A DNA stretch of 64,000 bases from Bugula neritina (Eukaryota > Bryozoa > Gymnolaemata > Cheilostomatida > Bugulidae), in NCBI GenBank assembly GCA_964035545.1, contig OZ037767.1:14286801-14350800 (forward strand), given 5' to 3'. Positions 25,113-38,740 of this stretch are shown here, in pieces. Under the pieces are notes generated by a model. The model worked only from the letters and a program-made list of their open reading frames with translations, ran no database searches and was not told the origin of the DNA. Numbering within the stretch: the stretch's first letter is position 1; every line of letters begins with the position of its first letter. A program made the translations under genes and the position numbers.

Positions 25113-25794
25113 CTAGCTCAATAATCTACGTATATCTATGGCTTCCATTCTTTCGTTGGTTCGCTCATCTCGATTTATCATAGCCTGTGTTCGCTGCCAG
25201 CCATCTTCCAGTGGAAAACCTAAGTACTCTGCCAGCTTCCTGTAATCTCCATCTGTGAAACCATTCACATCAGTGCAGTATTGAACTTCCATCAATTCAC
25301 CTAATTCTATTTCATTTTTATAGTAAGGTGCAGCGGCTTTAATATTCAACTCAAAGTTGTATTCTTCAGCAAATTCTATCAGCTGCCCAGCACAATTCCT
25401 TCCTTGAGCACCACACGGCGCATAGGTAAGATATATGTGCAACTTTACACGTTCTACGTCTGTTTCTAATCTGTCCCCATAATCTGCTCTGTAAGCATTC
25501 ATGAAGTTCTGCTCTGCATGTGACCCCATAGTATTTTGAAATAATCCATTTTTATAACCAGTAGAGTGCACAAGTAAGAAGGCCTTTCGAGGAAAATGTG
25601 AAATGGCGATGTTTTCATAGTCTTTCCAAACATCATCTAATGGAAATATTTAGACAGGTGAAAAATAAATTAATTAATATGAAAGATTAACAGACTACAG
25701 AAATATTTATTGTCATGAATAGTATCTTCATGTAGTCATACTTACTAAGCTGTTCTTGTGTCAAGGGTAAAGCAATTTTTCCTTGATTTGCCAT
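25113..25794 (-). CDS. Single-domain AID/APOBEC-like cytidine deaminase
   Basis: Two exons: 25794-25746 (MANQGKIALPLTQEQL, ends in phase 1 at GTAAGT) and 25636-25113, giving 190 aa. The zinc and catalytic residues are His56, Glu58, Cys91 and Cys98, in HAEQNF and APCGAQGRNC. Downstream are NIKAAAPYY and GFTDGDY, equivalents of AID/APOBEC core motifs. It most resembles domain 1 of the neighbouring triple-domain gene (shared FLLVH, YLTYAPCGA, AAPYY). The leader just before ATG (GATTAGAAGAAT) and the 3' flank are also shared, so the two genes arose by tandem duplication. The frame ends EAIDIRRLLS then TAG, with no consensus donor at the place where the triple-domain exons splice. No signal peptide is seen; a nuclear or cytosolic location is inferred. 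Confidence 0.75.
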
Positions 25795-26065
25795 ATTCTT
25801 CTAATCTGCTGAAATTTATTGCAACCAACTATTCATGTGCCACAATACTGTAGTAATTGTGCAAATTATCAAGGTGGGTATTGTTTGTATGTCAGGCTAT
25901 AACTGCGTAGTTACTAGAAGATTGCGAGAAAAATCGAGTAGTGAACCTGAATAAGATTTTGTATTTACTTAACAATATACAACAACAAAAATCATATATA
26001 ATTATAGTCAAGTTTACTGAAGATATAAGAGCAGAATAACATTAACCAAATCTATGCAACAGTTA

Positions 26066-29000
26066 GCCTAGGGCCACACTGTGCGTATTTTCGCATGCAA
26101 AAATTGAAATCACAAGTAGCAAAGGTGTCCACTGTACGTGCTGAGAAAACATTCGCACTTGTCGCTCAGCATTCTGAACGCAGGTGCGAATCGTCTCTGT
26201 CGTCATCACCTAATTAGCTGGTAGTTATTCAGCAAGCTCAATTTCTTTATTTTAGTGCTACATTCCAGTAAATTGCGTTTTATTGAAAATGAGTGCGATT
26301 TAAAAATGAAAGCTTTATTTATCACGCATCACTGACGCTACAGTGGACACCTTTGCTACTTGTGGTTTCAATAGACCATGTAAGATTGGTACATTTAGTA
26401 CCTTGAACCAATTCTAGAATATCACCACTATAACTTATATAAACTTCTGCAAGTTCAAATGCAAAATGCATACTTCTAGGAAATAGCTGTGCAACTTTTA
26501 TTGCATGCATTATTTTATTTCATATCTTAAATTTATGAATCATGAGTTCATTTTTCAAAATGTTTATTTTAAGTGCTTAAAAAATGCAAATAGAAGGTAC
26601 AAGTTTAAAAAAATACCCTGGTGCGAATTGACCACAGCCCCATCTGTTTTGGCAAAACACATTTAATGACATATTCATTGACATAGTGGTAAATGGGCTG
26701 GTTGTTTATGGCAGATGGCTAGCCACGCTGTACTGCAACTTTATACAATTCTGATTGGCTAGACTCTACATGACCAGCTATTGATTGTATCTGATTGGCC
26801 TAATAATTCATTTGCATTTGAAAATGTAGAGTTTTATATAAGTTATAATGGTGATATTTTAGAGTTGGTACACACCCCTTTTTTGGTTGAGTTTTATAGT
26901 CTGATCACGCTGTAGTCATCTACAACACTTCAGTGTATGGGGAAATTATTAGTATTACGAAATCTGTTTTGGCTTATATTGCTATGCCAGTTTTCTGACT
27001 TAGTTTTTAATCAACTATATGTAGGCTGTTATAACTTAGGGTGATTTCATCAAAGGTAGACATTACTTCGGCCTTAGAACATCAAATCAACCAGTGCTGT
27101 TACTTGGTTTTATTGTAAAGCAGTAGTGAGAGCATAGCACACTAGCACAGTCACCTAGCTGCAATGGCAGTGGCCACACTAAACTCACCAGTTTTATTAA
27201 AATATCTTATGTAAGGCACTTAAAAACACTAGCCTAGTCTGTTAGTATGTAGAGCAGTAACACAGTGACAGCAGTCACACCATCCCTCTCTATCTTGTCT
27301 ACCAAGTACAGAGGTTGCAAAAATAAAAATCATTTCATGAATTAGTTTTAAATCAATGCATACTACTAAATACATTCTCATAGTCTGATTATTTTGCGCT
27401 TCAGTTTACTTAAATGTAATAATTTAAAAAATTGCTTCACACGCATATTACAAATGCATTAACCTACGCTAACCATAAATTATTTGCTTGTGTACTCACT
27501 ACTGTTTTATTTTAAATTTATTTAGCATTAGCTTTTTTAATCAATCACATATTAATCTGCAAGAGTTTAATTGCACAGCTATTAGCAATAGATAATGTAG
27601 ACATTTTGTATAAAAATTAGTATTAACATGTAATGCCTTGCATGTGGGTCTATATTGCCAGTTGGTATCATCATCATATAATACCACGTTGATAACACTT
27701 TCTTGTATACAATTTACTTAGCGAAACAGCATGATTATCCTACAAATGTAATAACATTAGCCATGGGACAATATAGTCCAGAATCTTGACTCTAGATTCT
27801 TTTAACTGTGAAGTAATCTGCCTCAAACCATTGCTGGATGAACTGTCTACACTTAGCTGTGGAGCTACTGCAATAACATCAACAATTTTACTAATGAGTT
27901 TTCAATACATGTTTTTGTCAGTTGGGTAAAATACAAAGGTTCTCTGGACTGCTAGAATAAATGGTGATTAAACATTGGATTTGATGGACATTTTTTTCAT
28001 ATTGTGTGATGCAACATGATGTTACAGAGAAAACGCTGATCCCACCAAAACTGTAATGAAGGCATTATATTTCAACACTGACTGCATGCAACATTGTTAC
28101 TAACAGAATATTATCCATACATAAGTTTGTATTTTGCAAAAATAAGCATCGAGTCTGAGCTGCCATTTTCTTTCACCCAAAAACCATTAATATCAGACTT
28201 TAGCTTACAAAGCATAGTGGTATAGCACAAGCATATACAATAGCACACCAAGAAGAATATTATTATAAAGTGCTACACTTTATCGGTTACCAAGGGTGGC
28301 TGCAGAGAGCACAGCAGACTATTATAATCTTATCTAAAAGAGGTGCAAACAGTAAGCTTACACCTCCAGGAATATTTAGGATATAAAGTCCTTTATGGAT
28401 TGATTGCTCTTTTAACCTGGATTCTAAAAATAGCAGTTAATTTAGTTTAAAGTTACTGCATTCTAGTTAGTTGAGAATGGCCTTTCTTTCCAGGTGGCAT
28501 GGCCAGGAAATAAGTATTACTGTATGAAGATCGCCATGTAGTAGAAATAGGTGTGCTCCGGAAGCACGATAGTGAAGTTTTAATGGCTGGCATATGGTAT
28601 TGGATACTAGCCCTCAGAATGCTTTTGTCATTTTCCTGCCTCAATGGTGGTTGATGATCACTTTGGGCAAGGAAAAATATGTATTGAAAACTCATTAGCA
28701 TAGCTTCAGAGCTAGGTGCAGATATTTCCTCGAACGATGACTTGAGGCTGAGAAGCTCACGTTAAATATCACTTAAAAATGAAGCAAGCTGCTAACAAAA
28801 TTACTCCATAGTAGAAAGAAACTGGACTATATTATCCTATGGCTGATGGCATTGCATTTGTGGGATAAACATGCTGTTTCACTAAGTAAATCATGTACAA
28901 ATTGGTGATGATACCAAGTAACAGTATAGACTAGCATGCCAAGCACTACACGTTAAAGCTCATTTTTATATAAATCGTTGTCTATTGCTAAAAGCTGTGC

Positions 29001-29988
29001 ATTTTAACTTCTGCAAATAAGTATGCAACCAAGTTAAAAATATTACTGTTGTAAATTCTTTTAAGTAAAATAATGGTGGGTACATAAGCAACTAATTTAT
29101 GCTTAGCACAATATGCTTACATGTGTCCGTCAGTGTGCGTGTAAATATATGCTAGTGCTGATAAATATGGTGCAGCACTGCCATTACAGTTTGCTGACTG
29201 TGCTATGCTATTGCTACTGTTTTACAATAGTAACAGCAGTGATTGATTTGCTGCACCTAAACAGTGTCTACCTTCGATGAAATCACCTAAGTTATATAGC
29301 TGCCTATGGTTTATTACAAACCAAGTCAGAAAACTGGCATAGCAATATAAGCCAAAACAGATTTCGTAATACTAATAATTTCCCCATACACTGAAGTGTT
29401 GTAGATGACTACAGCGTGATCAGACTATAAAACTCAACCAAAAAAGGGGCGTGTACCAACTCTAAAATATCACCATTATAACTTATATAAAACTCTACAT
29501 TTTCAAACAAATGAATTATTAGGCCAATCAGATACAATCATTAGCTGGTCATGTAGAGTCCAGCCAATCAGAATTGTATAAAGTTGCAGTACAGCGTGGA
29601 TAGCCATCTGCCAAAAACAACCAGCCCATTTACCACTATGTCAATGAAAATGTCATTAAATGTGTTTTGCCAAAACAGATGGGGCTGTGGTCAATTTGCA
29701 CCAGGGTATTTTTTTAAACTTGTACCTTCTATTTGCATTTTTTAAGCACTTAAAATAAACATTTTGAAAAATGAACTCATGATTCATAAATTTAAGATAT
29801 GAAATAAAATAATGCATGCAATAAAAGTTGCACAGCTATTTCCTAGAAGTATGCATTTTGCATTTGAACTTGCAGAAGTTTATATAAGTTATAGTGGTGA
29901 TATTCTAGAATTGGTTCAAGGTACTAAATGTACCAATCTTACATGGTCTATTTTCGCATGCGAAAATAAGCACAGTGTGGCCCTAGGC
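26066..29988. mobile_element. Harbinger-like MITE, copy 2, split by a nested element
   Basis: The left terminus is GCCTAGGGCCACACTGTGCG at 26066 and the right terminus is its complement ending at 29988, flanked by TTA at 26063-26065 and 29989-29991. The first 300 bp match copy 1 (23679-24093). The match stops at tttcaa (about 26371) and resumes at ttttcgc (29951), so 3.6 kb was inserted within the right terminal repeat. Confidence 0.8.
26374..29948. mobile_element. Nested 3.6-kb element that is a long imperfect palindrome
   Basis: The ends are GACCATGTAAGATTGGTACA and its complement, flanked by TA at 26372-26373 and 29949-29950. Inverted similarity continues inward far beyond ordinary terminal repeats. 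Examples are 26640-27000 with 29320-29700 (GCCAAAACAGAT..., CTGATTGGCC), 27591-27675 with 28895-28985, and 27725-27780 with 28825-28880. The arms are thus about 1.1-1.4 kb, diverged by substitutions and indels around a centre near 28.2-28.3 kb. No transposase was recognised. Mirrored short frames at 26322-26510 and 29812-30054 are arm sequence read from both sides. Confidence 0.75.
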
Positions 29989-29999
29989 TTACTAGACAC

Positions 30000-30700
30000 A
30001 AAGAATCCTGGTTCTGGAAACACAATTTTACTGATTCCATTGTATAATATTTAACTGCTCTAGTTAAAAGGAGTAAATGTGAAATAATAGTAAGATGCTT
30101 GTTGTATACATGTTGTGCCTGGCACAGTTTAGCTTTGATTGTTTAGTTTACATTAAAACTTTTATACAATCGAATTACTGTTTAGCTTGTGTATTGATTT
30201 CGATTGATTTCCTATAAATTTCTATAGAAATTTCTATTTAAATAGCGTATATAAATTTTAAATAATGTTAAGATAGGTGTAGAGTTGATACACATTGCAT
30301 TTTAGCTTTTTGCTTAGAACTTTTATACAATCGAATTACTTTTTAGCTAGAATATTGATTTCAATTGATCTCCTAAAAATTTCTATATAAATAGAGTGAA
30401 TGTGAAATATTAGTAAAATATATGCAAGCTTGCATACATTACGTGCTTGACAGAGTTTAACTCTGTTTATTTGGCTCAGAACTTTCATGTTATCAATTTT
30501 TCTATCGCAGGTTTATTGAGTTTAATATATATCGAATATAGAGATTAGCACTATAGAGCTAGTTCATGCAGTAGCCATGTATTGATATACTTTCTCCTTT
30601 ATATGCTATTTATTCACCAGCATGATATTTTATGAACTCAGGCTATTTAAATGCTGCATATAGTTCGACTTGAAATATAGTTGAGTATAATAACTTAGCT
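30000..30700. repeat. 160-bp repeat array
   Basis: About four units of the family first seen at 590. The unit at 30167-30206 has CAATCGAA opposite TTCGATTG where most units have CAATCAA. Confidence 0.7.
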
Positions 30701-30825
30701 TACTGGTGACATGAAAATAAAAACAGAAAATAAGATAAAGCAAACAAAACTTATGCCCTTAATTCATTAAACTCACAAAAAAGTATGTTGTGTTTGTTTT
30801 TTTTAGTGTGAAACTTTTATTTACA

Positions 30826-32275
30826 AATTACATTATATATCCAGTATATTGTATATTACATTGTATATACAGTATATAGTAAATTACATTGTATATACAG
30901 TATATAGTATATTACATTGTATATACAGTATATAGTAAATTACATTGTATATACAGTATATAGTATATTACACTGTATATACAGTATATAGTATATTACA
31001 TTGTATATACAGTATATAGTATATTACACTGTATATACAGTATATAGTATATTACATTGTATATACAGTACATAGTATATTACATTGTATATACAGTATA
31101 TAGTATATTACATTGTATATACAGTATATAGTATATTACATTGTATATACAGTATATAGTATATTACATTGTATATACAGTATATAGTATATTACACTGT
31201 ATATACAGTATATAGTATATTACACTGTATATACAGTATATAGTATATTACACTGTATATACAGTATATAGTATATTACATTGTATATACAGTATATAGT
31301 ATATTACATTGTATATACAGTATATAGTATATTACATTGTATATACAGTATATAGTATATTACATTGTATATACAGTACATAGTATATTACATTGTATAT
31401 ACAGTACATAGTATATTACATTGTATATAGAGTATATAGTATATTACACTGTATATACAGTATATAGTATATTACATTGTATATACAGTACATAGTATAT
31501 TACATTGTATATACAGTATATAGTATATTACATTGTATATAGAGTATATAGTATATTACATTGTATATACAGTATATAGTATATTACATTGTATATACAG
31601 TATATAGTATATTACACTGTATATACAGTATATAGTATATTACACTGTATATACAGTATATAGTATATTACATTGTATATACAGTATATAGTATATTACA
31701 TTGTATATACAGTATATAGTATATTACATTGTATATACAGTATATAGTATATTACATTGTATATACAGTATATAGTATATTACATTGTATATACAGTACA
31801 TAGTATATTACATTGTATATACAGTACATAGTATATTACATTGTATATAGAGTATATAGTATATTACACTGTATATACAGTATTATAGTATATTACATTG
31901 TATATACAGTATATAGTATATTACATTGTATATACAGTATATAGTATATTACATTGTATATACAGTATATAGTATATTACATTGTATATACAGTATATAG
32001 TATATTACATTGTATATACAGTATATAGTATATTAATTTGTATATACAGTATATAGTATATTACACTGTATATACAGTATTATAGTATATTACATTGTAT
32101 ATACAGTATATAGTATATTACATTGTATATACAGTATATAGTATATTACATTGTATATACAGTATTATAGTATATTACATTGTATATACAGTATATAGTA
32201 TATTACATTGTATATACAGTATATAGTATATTACATTGTATATACAGTATTATAGTATATTACATTGTATATACA
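30826..32275. repeat. Minisatellite of 28-bp units, about 50 copies
   Basis: The unit is TTACATTGTATATACAGTAT followed by ATAGTATA. Few variants occur: TTACACTG, GTACATAG, TATAGAGTAT, and a 29-bp form with TATTATAG. Runs of variant types recur (for example blocks near 31370-31440 and 31790-31860), showing duplication of multi-unit blocks. There are no unique spacers. Confidence 0.95.
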
Positions 32276-35200
32276 GTACCTACTTATTTCATGCAGTAAC
32301 ACTTATATGATATATACCTATTATAAGTACTGATAGGAACATATTAGAGCAACCTACAAGCAGTGGGGATACTCATTAAATATCTCATAACCAAAACACT
32401 GACTATGAGTGTCCAGTGAAATATAATTGATTATATGTCATCACACATGTTACTATATATAACTTTAGTACAGTATAATAAAGCAGAGGTAGACTATAAA
32501 ATCTCTTTGAGTAACAAACTATATTTAGTGCCAACTTTTCTATTAAATACAGACAATGATATGCTTAAGTAATCAACTTCTCACATTGTCTAAGATTTTG
32601 CTGTTAAAATGAAAATATTATTTATAGGTAACCCAAAAGGTTTGCCCTTGTAAACTATAGTGTATAAGAAATAGCAGCTTGCAACTGAGCTTATAGATTG
32701 AGTAACTCGTCATTCTAGTTGATTCTATTAAAAATTTTGACAGTAAATATAATACAGAATTACTAAAACACAGTAACAGTTTCCTTTTGCCAATCAGAGA
32801 AGTGAACAGCTGTAAAATAAGAATGTGATTTAACACACATTTGGTATAACTTTACAACTAACATATGGTTACAGGTAAAATGAATAAAGTAAAGTAGCCG
32901 CAGTAAAGTAAACCAGGTTCAAAATCCGAGAACTCTAATTACTTATTAGATCAGCTTTACATGAACTCCATTAATTGTTTACTTCAGTTTGATATGCATA
33001 GAAATTCAATCTAATAAGTGAAGTCAGTTTAATCAATACTAAATAATAAAGTCATCTATAGATATTTCATTTCTGTTAAGAGCTTATAAATGTTTTATCA
33101 TTCATAATGTACATTTTGAGTGTAAATTACAAAAAATTATATTTATTTCATTTGCTTTTGTTTTGTTTAATCAAAGTAGTTGGCATTATCCTTTCATCTT
33201 GACTAGTAAGCATGGAAAATTATAGCATATCTTCAACCCTCCTTCACTTTACAATCAATGCTTGATTTAAATAACAATATTTTTCACATTATGATAGGAT
33301 AATAAACTCTTCATTAGTCTTACTATAGACATAGTGATTAGTCACTAGACACAAGGAATCAGCTAACAGCTCTCGGTTCTGGAAACAGAATTTTACTGAT
33401 TCTGTTGTATATAATATATAACTGCTCTAGTTAAAAGGAGTAAATGTAAAATAATAGTAAGATGCTTGTTGTATACATTTTGTGCCTGGCATAGTTTAGC
33501 ATTGCTTATTTAGCTTAGAACTTTCATGCAATCAATTTAATCTACTCATGGGTTATTGACTTCAATAAACTTATAATACCTTTACATTCAAAAGGAGTGA
33601 ATGTGAAATAATATTAGGATAGGTGTAGAGTTTTACACATATTGTGCTTTGCATTTAAATGTTGTTTATTTAGTGTGGAGCTTTCATGCAATCAATTTTA
33701 TCTTATCTGATGATGTATTGATTTTAATTGTTACCCAATACATTTCTATTTAAAGGAGTGAATGTGAAATAATATTAGGATAGGTGTGTAGACGAGTTGT
33801 ATTTTAGCATTATTTATTTAGCTAAAAACTTCAATGCAATCAAGCTACTCTTTGACAGGTGTATTGGTTTCAATTGATATCCCAGACATTTCAATTTAAG
33901 AAGAGTAAATGTGAAATATTAGTAAAATACTTGCAAGCTTGCTTACATTACGTGCTTGACAGAGTTTAGCATTGTTTATTTGGCTCAGAACTTTCATGCT
34001 ATCAAATTATAATATTTGCCTGGTTATTGAGTTTAATATATCTCTAATATAGAGATTAGCACTATAAAGCTAGTTTATGCAGTAGCCATGCATTGATATA
34101 CTTTCTCCTCTATGCTATTTATTCACCAGCATGATATTTTATGAACTCAGGCTATTTAAATTATGTACATATAGTTCTACTTAAAATATAGTTGAGTATA
34201 ATAACTTAGCTTACTGGTGACATGAAAATAAAAGCAGGAAATAAAATAAAACAAACAAAACTTATGCCATTAATTCATTAAAATCACAAAAAATATGTTG
34301 TGTTTGTTTGTTTCAGTGTGAAACGTTTATCTACAAATTAAATTGTATATTTAGTTACCTTCAGGTAGTTCCTTTCTTTTCTTGTTTTAAATAGAATAAT
34401 ATTTAATTCAAAAATAATACTAATGAACTATTTGCTATATTATGAGTCATTCCTACCCATCACTCCTGCTAAGCATCATTTAAACGGATATAAACTTTTT
34501 GCTTGTTTATAGGCAAAGGGGATGCCCATGAAATATTTTATAAGCAAAACACTGATGAGTGTAAAATGAAATATCATGGTTATATGTCATTACATATGTA
34601 TTAAAATCTATAATTAAAAAACGTATTCAAAATCTCAAAACTAAGTTTTATAAATAGATCAGCTCTATAACATGAACTCAATTGAACAGTCTGTAAACCT
34701 ATAATATCTTATTGCGAATGAGAATTGCACTAAGAAAAACTTTTATTGAAGTTATCTTGTTCATTATACATACCAATTTATATACTCATAAAAATGTTTT
34801 ATTCTGTGATAATAAAGAAGATGCAATCTGAATGAATAGTAACTTAATATTGTATCATCATGTGACATCCTCTTGTTTAATATCTCAATATACTCAATTG
34901 AAGATATATTCGCCAAAACTTATTGATATAATAATTATTTCTGTGTTGAGTTTATTACTACTTCACATGTAAAATATGTATATAAAACAACAAAAGAAGT
35001 AAAATGTAATAAACATTATCACGGAAAAAATAAAGCTAAGGTATTAAAATCAATGTAGGTAGAATTCATAACTATACGCCTCTACGTTGATGCTAGTTCT
35101 GGTTCTTCGTTTAAAGTGCACAGACTATACATGGGTTGGTACATAATAATGTATTTTTCTAAAATCAGGCATGTTGTGTTGAAATAGGTTTATTATATCT

Positions 35201-36110
35201 GGAGGCATGGCTGATGGTCTTCCATGTAAATTCATATAAGTGAGTATGACAGTGGAGAAAAATATGAAAACTTGTAGAGTGTCTTTAATTCTCCCTCACT
35301 TGACAATACTTGATGGAAATAAAAACTTAAAGGGCCTGCCCACAATCCTCTAAATTATAAAACGAAAATAAACCCTTCATTAGTCTCACACTAGACATGA
35401 GTGATTATATAGTCACTAGACACAAGAAATCCTAACAGCTCTCAGTTCTGGAAACACAATTTTACTGATTCTGTTGTATGATATTTAACTGATCTAGTTA
35501 AAGAAATGAATGTGAAATAATAGTAAGATGCTTGTTGTATACATTTTGTGCCTGGCACAGTTTAGCTTTGTTTATTTAGCTTAGAGCTTTTATATATACA
35601 ACCAATTTAATCTTTAGCTTTAGCTTGTGTATTGATTTCAATCGATATCCCAGACATTTCTATTTACATAGATTGAATGTGAAATATTAGTAAAATACTT
35701 GCAGACTTGCTTACATTACGTGCTTGACAGAGTTTAGCGTTGTTTATTTGGCTCAGAACTTTCATGCTATCAAATTATAATATTTGCCTAGTTCATTAAT
35801 TTTAATATCACTCTAATATAGAGATTAGCACTATAAAGCTAGTTCATGCAGTAGCCATGCATTGGTATACTTTCTCCTCTATGCTATTTATTCACCAGCA
35901 TGATACTTTATGAACTCTGGCTATTTAGATTCTGTACATAATTCTACTTGAAATATAGTTGAGTATAATAACTTAGCTTACTGGTGACATAGAAATAAAA
36001 GCAGCAAATAAAATAAAACAAACAAAACTTATGCCAATAATCCATTAAACTCACAAAAAATATGTTGTGTTAGTTTTTTCAGTGTGAAATGTTTATTTAC
36101 AAATTAAATT
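32276..36110. repeat. Mosaic of dispersed repeat units without genes
   Basis: 32276-32900 repeats 22560-23180. 32900-33340 matches 120-590. 33340-34170 and 35400-35960 are 160-bp repeat arrays. 34340-34600 matches 36990-37200 (AGTAGTTCCTTTC, CTACCCATCACTCCTGCTAA). 34600-35300 holds AT-rich sequence in which I see nothing further. Confidence 0.7.
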
Positions 36111-36111
36111 T

Positions 36112-36389
36112 TATATTTAGTATATAGTATAATATAGTGTTTATATACAGTATATAGTATAATATAGTGTTTATATACAGTATATAGTATATTATAGTGT
36201 ATATACAGTATATATAGTATATTATAGTGTATATACAGTATATAGTATATTATAGTGTATATACAGTATATATAGTATATCATAGTGTTTATACAGTATA
36301 TATAGTATATTATAGTGTATATAATATACGTGTATGTATATTATTATAGTGTTGATCCTGTATGTGCACTATTCGGTGTATATATGTTG

Positions 36390-36437
<48 letters not shown>

Positions 36438-36490
36438 ATATATACTGTTATATATGCTGTTATATATACTGTTATATATACTGTTATATA
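36112..36490. repeat. Second minisatellite, 28-30-bp units, plus (TA)n
   Basis: Units of the type TATTATAGTGTATATACAGT then ATATAG run to about 36330. A (TA)n tract (about 36392-36432) and a run of TATATACTGT units follow. The unit is related to the 30826 minisatellite. Confidence 0.85.
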
Positions 36491-38663
36491 CAGTGTATGT
36501 ACTCTAGTATTATTTTGTATATATTATGTATTTAGAGCTAACTCCAGGGAAGTCCTGTAATGTTAGTAGCAATTTCAAGAACCCACAAGAAAAAAAACCC
36601 AACAGTCAAACAAAACTCTGATGAACAAACTTTTACCTGCAGGCAGTCAACATTGACTGAACACGGCTTTGAAGTTACAGGAAATACAAACAGAAGTTTA
36701 GAAGAGTAAAACAGTGAAGGAAAAACACAACTGTATATAATGTTAAATATTTATAGCTTATATATACCACTCCGACCGTTATTTTAATAAGCCCAAGTGG
36801 TGCCTCTTTTAACTAAGATATAAACACAGATTAACTGAAATCTTCCAATTATCCTGTAACAAATGCAAATTGTTCAAACTTTCATTATTAGATCAGGCTT
36901 CCTTAATATGTAAATATTTGAATTACAACTCTAGTTATAAATATGAATATAATATAATAGAAAGCATGAAGCTATTCCCTAAAACTTATGACTTTCAAGT
37001 AGTTCCTTTCATTTCTTGTTTTAATTAAAATAATATTTAATTCAAAAATAATATAAATGAACTATATGTTATATATTATGAGTAATTCCTACCCATCACT
37101 CCTGCTAAACGTCATTTAAACAAATAAAAATTTTCTGCATTTATAGGCAAAGGGGATGCCCATAAAATATTTCATAATTAAGTTAAACACTGATGAGTGT
37201 CAAGTGAAATATTATTGATTATATGTCATCAAATGTTACTATGTATAACTTAAGTGCAGTATAATAAAACAGAAGTAGAATATAATATATCTTTGAGTAA
37301 CAAATTGTATTTAGTGCCAACTTTTCTATCAAATACAGACAATGATATGCTTAAGTAATCAACTTCTCAACATTGCCCAATATTTTGCTGTTAAAATGAA
37401 AGTATTATTTATAAGTAACCCAACAGGTTTTTCCCTTGTAAACTATAGTGTATAAGAAGTAGCAGCTTGCAACTGAGCTTATAGATTTAGTAACTTGTCA
37501 TTGTAGTTGATTTTAGTAGGAAGTTTGACAGTAAATATAATACAGAATTACTAAAACACAGTAACAGTTTCCTTTTGCCAATCAGAGAAGTGAACAGCTG
37601 TAAATTAAAAAAATGATGTAACACACATTTGGTATAACTTTACAACTAACATATAGTTACAGGTAAGATGAATAAAGTAAAGTAGCTGCAGCAAAGGAAA
37701 CAGGTTCAAAATCTCAGAACTCTAATTACTTATTGGATGAGCTTTACATGAACTTCCATCAATTGTTTACTTCAGTTTGATATGCGTGGTGATTCGATCT
37801 AATAAGTGAAGTCAGTTTAATCAATACTAAATAATAAAGTAATCCATAGATATTTAATTTTTGTTAAGATCTTATAATTTTTTTATAATTCATAATTCAT
37901 AATGCATATTTTGAGTAAAAATTACAAAAATTAGTTTTTATTTCATTTATTTTTGTCTTGTTTGATCAAAGTTATAGTTGACATTATCTTATAATTTCAT
38001 AATGGGAAAATGACTGTTATGCAACTAATAGAACATGGTAAAATATTATATATAGAAATAAAAACATAAAGGGCCTGCCCACAATCCTTCAAATTATGAT
38101 AGGAAAATAAACTCTTCATTAGTCTCACTCTAAACATGAGTGATTAGTCACTAGACACAAGGAATTAGCTAACAGCTCTCAGTTCTGGAAACATAATTTT
38201 ACTGATTCTGTTGTATAATATTTAACTTCTCTATAAGTTGAAAGAAGTGAAAGTGAAATAATATTAGGATAGGTGTAGAGTTATACACATATGTTATATG
38301 CATATTGTGCTTTGCATTTTAGCGTTGTTTATTTAGCATAAACCTTCATGCAATCAATTTAATATAATATTAGGATAGGTGCATGTGTAGTCTAGTTGTA
38401 CACATATTGCATTTTGTATTTTAGCGTTGTTTATTTAGTGTAGAATTTTCAGGCAATCTATGACTGAAATATTGACTTCAATATCACTCCAATATAGAGA
38501 TTAGCACTAGAGTTACATGCAGCAGCCCTAGAGAGACTTTCCTCTCTATACTATAATTAAGTTTATCAGTATAATATCTTAAAAAATCAAGCAATTCAAA
38601 TACTGTACATAATTCTACTTGACATATAATTAGGTGGTGTGGTGTTGTGTTGGGTTTACTCAG

Positions 38664-38740
38664 TGGCCCCTGTGGTGCAATATGGTGGCCGACCTGTTTT
38701 CAAGCCAGAAGTCTGGGGTTCGAATCCCAGTAAGGGCAAA
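38664..38740 (+). repeat. tRNA-like element copy, counterpart of the one at 1096
   Basis: Carries GGGGTTCGAATCCCAG and GGGCA like the left duplicate, with a further degraded anticodon region (gttttcaagcc). It was present before the duplication. Confidence 0.55.

Noticed and set aside
26322-26510. Minus-strand 62-codon frame sharing its first half with 29812-30054 on the plus strand
   Set aside because: They are the same palindrome arm read from both ends; no gene-like features beyond that.
28453-28701. Possible transposase fragment in the nested palindromic element
   Set aside because: Translation in all frames shows no recognisable catalytic or zinc-finger motif.
30826-32275. CRISPR-like regular array
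   Set aside because: Units are directly tandem with no unique spacers, and the genome is eukaryotic; it is a minisatellite.
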